From: Colwellia ponticola
GTDB taxonomy: Bacteria; Pseudomonadota; Gammaproteobacteria; Enterobacterales; Alteromonadaceae
NCBI RefSeq assembly: GCF_005885605.1
Contig: NZ_SZVP01000001.1
Location: forward strand, 310,001 to 374,000
DNA length: 64,000 bases
Direction: 5' to 3'
Shown here: positions 18,276 to 26,191 of the stretch, piece after piece
Numbering within the stretch: the stretch's first letter is position 1
Layout: each line of letters opens with the position of its first letter
Program-made: the position numbers and the translations under genes
The notes under the pieces: generated by a model
Seen by the model: only the letters and a program-made list of their open reading frames with translations
Databases searched by the model: none
Told to the model about the DNA's origin: nothing

Positions 18276-19004
18276 ATGTTTACTGATATTACCGGTCAAA
18301 AAGTTCCTGCTGTTTCTTTTCCAATTATGAGCGATGACAATTGGAGTACTCGTAACTATGACGATATTTTTGCTAATAAAACCGTTGTCGTTTTTTCATT
18401 ACCTGGCGCTTTTACACCGACGTGTTCTTCTTCTCACTTACCACGTTATAATGAGCTAGCGCCTAAGTTTTTTGCTAACGGTGTTGATGAAATAGTGTGT
18501 GTTTCGGTTAACGATACCTTTGTTATGAATGCTTGGGCAAAAGATCAAAATGCTAGTAACATTAGTTTTATTCCAGACGGTAATGGTGACTTTACTCAAG
18601 GTATGGGCTTATTAGTTGATAAAGCTGAAATTGGTTTTGGTAAGCGTAGCTGGCGTTATGCTATGTTAGTTAAAGATGGTGTTGTTGAAAAAATGTTCAT
18701 TGAACCTGATTTACCAGGCGACCCGTTTGAAGTATCTGATGCTGATACTATGCTTAACTTCATTAACCCTGAAGCAGCTCAAAGTACTGAAGTTGCTATT
18801 TTTACCAAGCATGGCTGCTCACACTGTACTAAGGCTAAAGCGTTATTAGCTGAAAAAGGCTTACAGTATGAAGAGTTAGTATTAGGTGAAGACACTACTA
18901 TTGCCGCAATGCGCGCCATTTCAAACGCAGATACTACACCACAAATATTTATTGATGGTAAGCATATTGGCGGTAATGATGAGTTAGTAAAGTACTTTAG
19001 TTAA
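18276..19004 (+). CDS. Peroxiredoxin-glutaredoxin hybrid protein
   Basis: A 242-aa fusion of a Prx5-type peroxiredoxin (about residues 1-165) and a glutaredoxin (about 172-242). The peroxidatic cysteine is Cys50 in PGAFTPTCSSSHLPRY; the glutaredoxin site is Cys181-Ser-His-Cys184 with the TPQIFIDGKHIGG glutathione-binding segment. Such hybrids (as in Haemophilus influenzae) reduce hydroperoxides with glutathione delivered by their own glutaredoxin domain. ATTAAAGGA precedes the ATG by about 7 nt. The gene is monocistronic with a strong terminator at 19076. OxyR control is likely in related bacteria, but I did not find a convincing OxyR site. Confidence 0.94.
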   Translation: MFTDITGQKVPAVSFPIMSDDNWSTRNYDDIFANKTVVVFSLPGAFTPTCSSSHLPRYNELAPKFFANGVDEIVCVSVNDTFVMNAWAKDQNASNISFIPDGNGDFTQGMGLLVDKAEIGFGKRSWRYAMLVKDGVVEKMFIEPDLPGDPFEVSDADTMLNFINPEAAQSTEVAIFTKHGCSHCTKAKALLAEKGLQYEELVLGEDTTIAAMRAISNADTTPQIFIDGKHIGGNDELVKYFS

Positions 19005-19075
19005 GCTATTATCTTGTGCGTAGTAGCAATACAGGCTAACTAAATTGCTGTACTACACAGTAATAAAAACACAAT

Positions 19076-19115
19076 AAAACACAATAATGAGATACTGTCG
19101 TTATTGTGTTTTTTT
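19076..19115 (+). terminator. Terminator after the peroxiredoxin-glutaredoxin gene
   Basis: Twelve-bp stem AAAACACAATAA (19076-19087) / TTATTGTGTTTT (19101-19112), 13-nt loop, with further T's to 19115. AT-rich but with a continuous T-tract on the plus strand. Confidence 0.75.
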
Positions 19116-19130
19116 GTTTATACCGGAATA

Positions 19131-19154
19131 ATACCAATTTGATCAACTTGGTAT
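19131..19154. repeat. Near-perfect 24-bp palindrome (ATACCAA...TTGGTAT)
   Basis: The left arm ATACCAATTTGA (19131-19142) and right arm TCAACTTGGTAT (19143-19154) are reverse complements except for one position. It ends 5 nt before the start of the VF530-type gene and so overlaps its ribosome binding region. ATACCAA/TTGGTAT halves also occur in other gaps of this window (near 8450, 46757 and 52752), which suggests a dispersed short intergenic repeat; a cold-shock or translational operator role is not excluded. Confidence 0.45.
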
Positions 19155-19159
19155 ATATA

Positions 19160-19387
19160 ATGGATAACCAACCCTACAACTCTCTTCATGGTCTAACGCT
19201 CAAAACGATAGTCACTGAACTAGAAGCACATTTTGGTTTTGAAACCTTAGGTAAAACCATTAACATTAAGTGCTTTACTGATAATCCAAGTATTCAATCG
19301 ACCTTAAAATTTTTACGTAAAACTCCTTGGGCAAGAGAGAAGGTAGAGCAGCTTTACATTAAACATAAAACTAAAATCCATCGTTAA
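19160..19387 (+). CDS. VF530 family (DUF2132) DNA-binding-like protein
   Basis: A 75-aa protein starting MDNQPYNSLHGLTLKTIVTE and ending with a basic KHKTKIHR tail. The NSLHGxTLKxIVxxLxxxFG start and FLRKTPWARxKVExLY end are the VF530 family signature; the Vibrio fischeri structure is a compact helical fold resembling double-stranded DNA-binding proteins, with function unknown. A longer in-frame form from 19106 would begin inside the preceding terminator, so I use the ATG at 19160. A 24-bp palindrome lies directly before the start. Confidence 0.85.
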   Translation: MDNQPYNSLHGLTLKTIVTELEAHFGFETLGKTINIKCFTDNPSIQSTLKFLRKTPWAREKVEQLYIKHKTKIHR

Positions 19388-19548
19388 GCGCTTATCACCT
19401 CATGTAGTGAAAACCTTCTATTGTCACTAAGTCCGTACTAAGCTCAATGGTATTGGATATTGAAAATTTATCGTTTAAAAATAAAACACTGGTATTGCAC
19501 TGAAATATATTTATGATGAATGCACGACTCATTATAAATTAAACACTT

Positions 19549-20445
19549 ATGCCCTTAACTACGTCTTTAGCTACACCTTCAATGACGCCCTTAGCGACCC
19601 ACTATATTTTAACTTGGCAATGCCCTGACAACAGTGGCGTATTAGCTAAAGTATCACAAAGCCTGTTTTTGCATGGTGCTTTTATTACCGAAACGTCTCA
19701 ATATAGTGATCCTTATACTGAAACCTTTTTTTCACGTGTCGCTTTTGATGATCGTAATTTAACTGTTTCTAGTCATGAATTTGTTGCCGCTTTAGAGGCA
19801 CTGGCCAAACCGCTTGCCATGAAATATCAACTGCGTAAACGTGACGATGTACCTAATATTCTTATTGCGGTATCAAAAGACGATCACTGCTTAGTGTCGT
19901 TACTGACTAAATGGCGTTCAGGGGCTTTACCAGTAAATATTGTTGGCGTAATGTCTAATCATGATGATTGTCAGGCGTTAACTCAATGGCATAATGTACC
20001 GTTTTATCATCTACCGATCACCGCTGAAACTAAGCAAAGCCAAGAAGAAAAAATTATCGCCTTGATGAGACAACTTAATGTCGATTTACTCGTGTTAGCG
20101 CGTTATATGCAAATACTTTCTAATGAGCTATGCCAGCAACTTCAAGGTAAAGCGATTAATATTCATCATTCTTTTTTACCGAGCTTTAAAGGCGCTAGAC
20201 CTTACCATCAAGCCCATGCACGTGGCGTTAAAGTTATTGGTGCCACTGCTCATTATGTTACTGCTGATCTTGACGAGGGGCCTATTATCGCTCAAGAAGT
20301 CAAACAGATAAATCATACCTTTACCATAGAGCAAATGGTACATATGGGTCATGATTTAGAAGCCACCGCGTTAAGCCACGCCGTTAAAATACATGCCGAA
20401 CAACGTGTTTGCCTCAATGGGGCTAAAACCGTCATTTTAGCTTAA
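19549..20445 (+). CDS. purU: Formyltetrahydrofolate deformylase PurU
   Basis: PurU hydrolyses 10-formyl-THF to THF and formate, balancing one-carbon pools and supplying formate for PurT. The 298-aa product has an N-terminal ACT domain (about 15-95, LTWQCPDNSGVLAKVSQSLF) that in E. coli binds Gly and Met as effectors, and a C-terminal formyltransferase fold (about 105-290) with INIHHSFLPSFKGARPYHQA and ATAHYVTADLDEGPII carrying the catalytic Asn/His/Asp set. E. coli PurU is 280 aa; the extra length is at the N-terminus, where Met at 19579 is an alternative start. No strong ribosome binding site precedes either. Confidence 0.92.
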   Translation: MPLTTSLATPSMTPLATHYILTWQCPDNSGVLAKVSQSLFLHGAFITETSQYSDPYTETFFSRVAFDDRNLTVSSHEFVAALEALAKPLAMKYQLRKRDDVPNILIAVSKDDHCLVSLLTKWRSGALPVNIVGVMSNHDDCQALTQWHNVPFYHLPITAETKQSQEEKIIALMRQLNVDLLVLARYMQILSNELCQQLQGKAINIHHSFLPSFKGARPYHQAHARGVKVIGATAHYVTADLDEGPIIAQEVKQINHTFTIEQMVHMGHDLEATALSHAVKIHAEQRVCLNGAKTVILA

Positions 20446-20484
20446 CTAACCTAGTATTTTCATCATTCAGCTCATTAACCAAAG

Positions 20485-20519
20485 CACTTCAAGAGATAAG
20501 TAACTCACCTCTTGAAGTG
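20485..20519 (+). terminator. Hairpin after purU
   Basis: Perfect 11-bp stem CACTTCAAGAG (20485-20495) / CTCTTGAAGTG (20509-20519), loop 13 nt, 40 nt after the purU stop. It lacks a T run, so it may only protect the transcript's 3' end. Confidence 0.5.
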
Positions 20520-20644
20520 TATTGTATATACCGCCGTCAACTCCTCTTGCCGTCAGCACTTACGCTGAATTAAGCTAAAATTAGCTTAATAGCTTGTTTT
20601 ATGATTAAAATCAGTTAACACCTATTTTAATAGAAGCACACATT

Positions 20645-21175
20645 ATGATTGCTATAGAAAAAATTCATCACGTTGCCTATCGCTGTAAAGACGCCAAAGA
20701 AACCACTGATTGGTATAAAGACAAACTCAACATGAATTTAGTGCTCGCTATAGCTGAAAATGAAGTGCCATCAACTAAAGCCCCTGATCCTTATATGCAT
20801 ATTTTTCTCGATGCGGGTAATGAGAATGTCTTAGCCTTTTTTGAGCTACCTAACTCACCAACCATGGACAGAGATCAAAACACCCCTACTTGGGTACAAC
20901 ATATCGCCTTAAGAGTAGCCAATTATGACGCGTTAGTATCCGCAAAAGAATTACTTGAGAGTAAAGGAGTCGACATTCTAGGGCCTGTTAATCATGGTAT
21001 ATTCAAATCGATCTATTTCTTTGATCCTAACGGCCATCGTTTAGAGTTAGCTGCTGATATAGGAACACCAGAGCAATATAAAGAACTCAACAGAGTTGCT
21101 TACGAGATGATCGAAGAATGGTCAATCACTAAACGTGCTCCTCGACACGCCGCTTGGTTACACGAACTGGATTAG
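20645..21175 (+). CDS. VOC (glyoxalase/dioxygenase fold) family protein
   Basis: A 176-aa protein of the vicinal oxygen chelate superfamily. Candidate metal ligands are the His in KIHHVAYRC near the N-terminus, the His in WVQHIALRV in the middle, and the Glu in GHRLELAAD, the usual His/His/Glu spacing of a glyoxalase/dioxygenase module. The reaction cannot be named from sequence alone; lactoylglutathione lyase-like, ring-cleavage and other isomerase activities all occur in this fold. It is monocistronic between the purU hairpin and its own terminator. Confidence 0.85.
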   Translation: MIAIEKIHHVAYRCKDAKETTDWYKDKLNMNLVLAIAENEVPSTKAPDPYMHIFLDAGNENVLAFFELPNSPTMDRDQNTPTWVQHIALRVANYDALVSAKELLESKGVDILGPVNHGIFKSIYFFDPNGHRLELAADIGTPEQYKELNRVAYEMIEEWSITKRAPRHAAWLHELD

Positions 21176-21249
21176 TTAACTAGTAATAACCAATGGTTAA
21201 TACCTAAAGAGAGTTTTCCACGTGATAAAATAAGTTGACCGTTTTAATG

Positions 21250-21281
21250 AAAAGCCAATAGCGTTTGCTAGTAGCTTTTTT
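21250..21281 (+). terminator. Terminator after the VOC-family gene
   Basis: A two-part stem: AAAAGC (21250-21255) pairs with GCTTTT (21274-21279) and inside it TAGC with GCTA around a GTTT loop, followed by T's. It sits about 75 nt after the VOC gene stop. Confidence 0.65.
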
Positions 21282-21318
21282 GTGCTTTTCGTTTGCGGTT
21301 TCATTACTACAAAAACAA

Positions 21319-21348
21319 TAGACGTCTAGACGCTTAAATGGTTATAAT
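21319..21348 (+). promoter_or_regulatory. metR-like promoter overlapped by two MetJ boxes
   Basis: AGACGTCT (21320-21327) is an exact consensus MetJ met-box and is directly followed by a second, 6/8 match AGACGCTT (21328-21335). TATAAT at 21343-21348 is a -10; the -35 at 18-nt spacing would be TAGACG (21319-21324), inside the first box. MetJ with S-adenosylmethionine binding tandem 8-bp boxes would therefore cover the promoter, as at E. coli met genes. MetJ is not in the window. Confidence 0.8.
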
Positions 21349-21408
21349 CTAAATAAATAGCCGTTCAGGCAAGCACAATAAATTCAACAGGGAGTTGAAA
21401 GATCTATT

Positions 21409-22338
21409 ATGTTCGAAATAAAACACTTAAAAACGCTAACAACTCTTGCAACAACAGGAAATATTCGTAAAGCGGCTGAAGAATTATTTAGTAGCCAATC
21501 GGCTTTATCTCATCAAATAAAAGATTTAGAACTACGTTTAAATACGCCGTTATTTATTCGCAATACCTCACCAGTTGAATTTACCGACTCTGGCAAGGTA
21601 TTACTCAATTTAGCTGAAGAGATATTACCTAAAATTAAACTAGCAAATAACGCGTTAAAATCACCACAATTAACCACTAGCACCTTAAAAATAGCCATTG
21701 CATGTCATGCCTGTTTTCAGTGGCTATTGCCGGTAACAAGCCATTTTTCTCAGCAAAATAGTAAAGTAGAACTGGAATTTATTGATGAGTCGTTTGACAT
21801 AAATAAAACAAAAAAACACGGTGAAGATAAAGCAGATATTTTGTTTACCGACGAAAAATTAATCGAAGAAGATATAATTTATCAAGAAATTGGCCAATTT
21901 GAAGTAATGGCGATTATCTCTAATCAGGAAAGCTCTAATCAAGCGTTAGCTGATGAAGCAGCAGCTGCCGCTTATTTACTACCCGAGCACTTTAGCCAAT
22001 TAACCTTACTAACTTACCCTTTGCCGCCTGAGCAGTTAGATATTTTCAAGCTCTTTTTAACGCCAGCAAAGTGCAAACCTCATAAAGTAAAACAAGTCAC
22101 GAGTAGCCATGTCATGCTACAAATGGTTTCAGCCAATATGGGCGTAGCTACCTTACCCGATTGGTTAGTATCAAGTGCTACGCAACAATCACTTTTTCAT
22201 TGTATGCGCTTGGGCGAAACGGGTATTCATAAAAAGCTTTATGCCCGTTATAACAAAAAGAGCAAACAGTTAGCGATGATAGAAAAACTCTTACCTGAAG
22301 CCATTAGAGAATTTGCTAATTTATATACGAGACAATAA
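21409..22338 (+). CDS. metR: LysR-type regulator, MetR-like
   Basis: A 309-aa LysR-family regulator: N-terminal winged HTH at residues 1-60 (FEIKHLKTLTTLATTGNIRKAAEELFSSQSALSHQIKDLE), then a periplasmic-binding-protein-like effector domain (about 92-300). The HTH closely resembles E. coli MetR, which activates metE and metH with homocysteine as co-effector, and the length is close (317 aa). Two MetJ boxes lie over its promoter, strong contextual support for a methionine regulator. GGAG lies about 16 nt before the ATG. No met biosynthetic gene is adjacent, so targets are probably elsewhere (inference). Confidence 0.85.
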   Translation: MFEIKHLKTLTTLATTGNIRKAAEELFSSQSALSHQIKDLELRLNTPLFIRNTSPVEFTDSGKVLLNLAEEILPKIKLANNALKSPQLTTSTLKIAIACHACFQWLLPVTSHFSQQNSKVELEFIDESFDINKTKKHGEDKADILFTDEKLIEEDIIYQEIGQFEVMAIISNQESSNQALADEAAAAAYLLPEHFSQLTLLTYPLPPEQLDIFKLFLTPAKCKPHKVKQVTSSHVMLQMVSANMGVATLPDWLVSSATQQSLFHCMRLGETGIHKKLYARYNKKSKQLAMIEKLLPEAIREFANLYTRQ

Positions 22339-22551
22339 ACGAATAGAAGGGTAATGGAAGAAATTAATCACCTTGTGATTTAACATTGCCATGCCCAAAG
22401 GCATAAAAAATCGCCATTGACCGGTTTGCTGAGGATCCCATAAACAATTACTTGCTTGAGGCTTTAGCCCTTTGGGCCAAACTTTGTGCTGTGTTTTAAT
22501 CTTGGCGGTTGTATGTAGTACTTCTCTGCCTATCTCTAAAATTTTGTCCAA
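22321..22551 (-). CDS. Possible small protein overlapping the end of the GGDEF fragment
   Basis: A 76-aa frame whose ATG lies 15 nt inside the end of the preceding GGDEF reading frame, the arrangement of a coupled downstream gene. Its 3' end overlaps the convergent metR-like gene by 18 nt. The product has an aromatic-rich C-terminal half (QWRFFMPLGMAMLNHKV) and no motif I recognise. It could be a real small partner gene or a chance frame; nothing in base composition decides it. Confidence 0.3.
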   Translation of the reverse strand: MDKILEIGREVLHTTAKIKTQHKVWPKGLKPQASNCLWDPQQTGQWRFFMPLGMAMLNHKVINFFHYPSIRLLSRI

Positions 22552-24191
22552 TGTTGCTCATACTTTTCAATAGTCTCTGGTTGCCACAACACCACTTGAT
22601 TACGCCCCGACTCTTTGGCTTGATATAGTGCTTCATCTACTTTAAGTAAAAGGCTTTTTATTTGGACATTATTGCTTTCCTCAACACTGGGAATAATGGA
22701 ATAGCAACCAACACTGATAGTCACAACGCCAAACTCGGCATTATGTTGATGAGGTATATCAAGTGCTTGAATACACTGACATAGTTTATCGCCTAGTATA
22801 CGTGCTTCTTCGGCTTCAACTTCAGGTAAGATAACCGCAAACTCTTCACCGCCATATCTAGCCGCTAAATCGGTTGCTCGGCTAAATAAGGTCTTAAAAG
22901 CTTGAGCTACTTTTTGTAAACAGTCATCCCCTTCGATATGACCATAATTGTCATTATATTTTTTAAAATGATCAATATCGCATAAAAGTACAGAGAGAGG
23001 ACTTTGCTTTCTTTTTGCTCGGTTCAACTCTAATATCATCCGCTCATTAAACAGATGACGATTAGCTAATTGTGTTAAACTATCGGTCGTTGCTAGCATC
23101 GTTAAGTCTTTATTTGCTTGCTCTAATTGATGCGTTCTATCAACAACTTTCTCTTCTAAATTACTATAAAGTATTGAGTTTTCTATCGATATAGCCGCTT
23201 GTAATGAAAGAAGATGGATAAGCTCAATACGTTCAGATGTAAACACACCCGATAAAAGCTTATTTTCTAAATAAATGATGCCGGTCAATTTTCCTTGCAG
23301 TAGTATCGGTGCGCAAAAAACTGATTGAACATTCTCAGTCATAAAGTATTGATCATTGGCGAATTGATGATCAATATTGGCATTAGCTAAATTGACACTT
23401 TGATGAGTACGCTGCACAAAATAAAGTAGTGACGATGGCACGTTAACTGAATTTTCAACAACATACTGATTATCAAATGATTTAGTGACGATATCGTCTT
23501 GTACAACACGACTTTCAAAAGCACGAGTAAATGTTTTACCTTCTACGGTGAGTAATATAAAACGCTGTGCACCAGAATTTTCAATAATGAACGTCGAGAA
23601 CGTTTTAATTAACTCTTCAAAAACGACTTCACCTGCAATCAATTGAGAAGACTTGATGATAGTTTGCAGATCTAATTGAGATGAGGAATTTCTCCCCGAT
23701 GGTGATGTTTTTCTAACAGAGTTATGCCCACTGCCTGATGAGTTATCAACATGATGATTATAAGATAAGAGCTTAGGAAATTGCTTACTATAACTGTTGA
23801 GTAATTGCATCGCTTTGCCGTGTGCGCCCCACTTAGTATAAAGGTAATGGGCTTGAATAAGGTCATAAGAGGCAAAACGTTGCTGTTTTTGAGCAATATG
23901 AAAACGGGAAACCAGCTCATAAGCAAGCGCTTCTTCATGAATAAAAGCATTTTTATTTGCCCATTCAATGGCTAAGTTATAATAATTCATTGCCTTAGCT
24001 GGCTTACCTAGCACGCGCATATATTCAGCTTCAACAAGATACCAATGATGTAAATGATTCATCGGGGCAAATTTAGCCCATTTTTTTAATTTTCTTTGAT
24101 TTAAGCGTACTCGTAATAACTGCTTATATTTATCTAGCGTACCGCTATTATTAGCTAATAAGCTCAGTGACTCATAAAAATAAAATAATAA
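22536..24191 (-). pseudogene. C-terminal fragment (TPR, GAF, GGDEF) of a PknK-type hybrid signalling protein
   Basis: The frame is open from just after a TAG at 24192-24194 and reads FYESLSLLANNSG..., then WAKFAPMNHLHHWYLVEAEY, the typical end of the TPR-rich section in PknK-type hybrid kinases. A GAF domain follows (about 150-320 of the fragment from the ATG at 24062), then an intact diguanylate cyclase domain with the active-site motif ARYGGEEFAVILPEV. The 508-aa part from 24062 could be translated alone as a GAF-GGDEF protein. It continues the decayed gene at 24208-26191; the middle of the TPR section appears deleted at the junction near 24192. Confidence 0.8.
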
Positions 24192-24207
24192 CTATTATTT
24201 TTATAGG

Positions 24208-24744
24208 TTAATATCCTTCTTTTAGTGGTAAGAAAATGATGCTAGCCACTTGCTCAATCGACAGCTCTATCATATTGGCTAGATCAATAAGGCTAAATTG
24301 ATGGCCAAGGCAGGAGGCATACTGAATAACTTTTTGCGTATTTTTAGGAAGCTGCTCTATTTTATCGACCATGAGTTCAACAACGTTATTGGTAATATTG
24401 AGCATCTCGATTTCTGCCAACTGCCAGCACCACTGATTACTTTTTAAATCGAACTCTAGTAACTTTTTATTTTCGAGCACAGATAAGAACTGTACTAAGA
24501 AAAAAGCATTACCCTGGGTTTTTTTATAAATGATATCCGCAAGTGGCCTAAGATGCGCTGGCTGTTGTAAGGCATCGTTTATTAAGTTGAACGAATCACT
24601 TTCACTTAAATTATTCAGATAAATGATGTCCGATGGAATAGCTGAATTATCGATAACATCTAACGCGAGCGAAAAAGGATGGTTATTCTCAACTTCTTCA
24701 CGACGATAAGCACAGATAAGCACAGATAAACAGGATATATTCAT
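24208..24744 (-). pseudogene. Middle fragment (end of AAA ATPase domain) of the PknK-type hybrid protein
   Basis: This frame continues the ATPase domain of the upstream kinase fragment: it contains ICAYRREEV, the sensor-type motif expected right after the Walker B strand, and then NAFFLVQFLSVLENKKLLEFD and VQYASCLGHQFSLIDLANM-like helices typical of the PknK/predicted ATPase family. It is out of frame with the kinase part because of a 10-bp tandem duplication at 24705-24729. It ends at LPLKEGY and a stop, where family members continue into a long TPR region. Confidence 0.85.
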
Positions 24745-26191
24745 GACTATTATCCGTCATAAGGTATTTCAATAAATCTATTGATGCCGCATCAGCCCAC
24801 TGCCAATCATCAATAAAAATAACGAGTGGATGCTCAGGTGAGGCTATCGCATTAATAAACTGTTTGATTATATAGTTAAAACGGTTAGCTGCTTGAGTAC
24901 CCGATAATATCGCCTCATCGGTCTGTTTCCCTATAATTAACTCTATAGCAGGTATCGCATCAATGAGTACTTGACCATTATGACCAATAGCTTCTTTTAT
25001 CACCGTTTTCCAGCGAATTAACGATACTTCATCTTCTTTTAAAATATAGTCTGCTAATGAAGCAAACATTAAATTCCAACCGTAAAAGGGAATATCGCAT
25101 TGATTTTGATCAAACTTACCTGAAATGAATAAGCCTTTATTACGGGTAAGTGGTTGGTGAATTTCCTGAGCTAAAACGCTTTTACCTGTCCCTGAAGAGC
25201 CCGATAATAAGATTATTTCTGAGCTACCTAAACTCACTCTTTCAAAAGCATTTAGTAAGCTTTCTACTTCTTTTTCACGACCATACAGTTTTTGTTTTAT
25301 CTGTAGTTTTGCTGATTTATCTTGCTGACCTAAGACGACCTTATGATTAATAGCGTGTATATTTTCTAAACAAAAAAGTAAATCATACGCTAAACCATTA
25401 GCTGTTTGATAGCGTTCATCGGCCATTTTAGCAAGTAATCGCATAATAATTTTCGATAACAGCAAAGGGATATTGTGATTAATCTCGTGTGGTGGTGTCG
25501 GCGATATAGCAATATGGGCATGAATTAACTCTAGTCCTTCACAACCGTCAAATGGACGTTGACCTGTGAATAATTCATACAGTGTTACACCTAAAGAGTA
25601 AAGATCACCACGATAGTCGAGTATTTTATTTATGCGCCCCGTTTGTTCCGGCGACATATAAGCTAACTTTCCTTCGAGTTCATTATGATTTTGAAAACTA
25701 TGTTGCTCAAAGCTAAGCTGAGAGGAAATACCAAAATCAATAATTTTTACTTGGTTAGTATTACTATTATAAATAATATTATCAGGGCTAATATCTTTAT
25801 GAACAACATGGTTTAAGTGAATGTTATTGAGTGCATCTGTAACCTGTATAGCAACTTTTAATAACGCTTCTATATCAATATTACTTATTGGGTTATCTGG
25901 CTTTAAAAATATATTTTTGAGAGTATCGCCTTCAATATTTTCAAACACCATCAGCGTATTATTTCCTTCAAATAATTCTGATACTTGAATAACGCCCTCA
26001 ACGTTGGTGAGAGCCTTTAATATTTCATATTCATGCTTGATTTTTAATACATCAGCACTAGAAGGAAAGTTATTATTTAATGTTTTAATAATAACTGTTT
26101 TATTATCTGCTATTAATTTAGCGCGATAGATAATTGTTGATTGGTTTTGAAATAAAGTATCTAATATTTCAAAATCATCACCTAGTATCAT
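24698..26191 (-). pseudogene. N-terminal fragment (Ser/Thr kinase + AAA ATPase) of the PknK-type hybrid protein
   Basis: The 497-aa frame starts with a protein kinase domain (about 7-265): invariant Lys in VIIKTL, catalytic loop HKDISPDNIIY, DFG in IIDFGISSQL, and APE-type region YMSPEQTGRI. A PknK-type ATPase follows from about 300 with Walker A SGSSGTGKSVLAQ and Walker B PLVIFIDDWQWADAAS. Full-length relatives run kinase, ATPase, TPR, GAF, output domain over roughly 1700-1900 aa. Here the frame breaks after ILFICAY at a 10-bp duplication. The ATG overlaps the stop of the preceding acyltransferase-like pseudogene (ATGA), so both were one operon. Confidence 0.88.
24705..24729. repeat. 10-bp tandem duplication causing a frameshift
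   Basis: GATAAGCACA occurs twice in tandem (24705-24714, 24715-24724), followed by a further GATAA. Removing one copy restores an uninterrupted minus-strand reading ILFICAYRREEVENNHPF, exactly the expected family motif, joining the frames 24698-26191 and 24208-24744. The lesion is therefore a 10-bp duplication, reversible by slippage. Confidence 0.9.

Noticed and set aside
24208-26191. Frameshift as a sequencing error
   Set aside because: The lesion is a precise 10-bp tandem duplication, not a homopolymer miscount, and the same locus has a second, larger lesion; a real mutation is more likely, although read-level confirmation would settle it.
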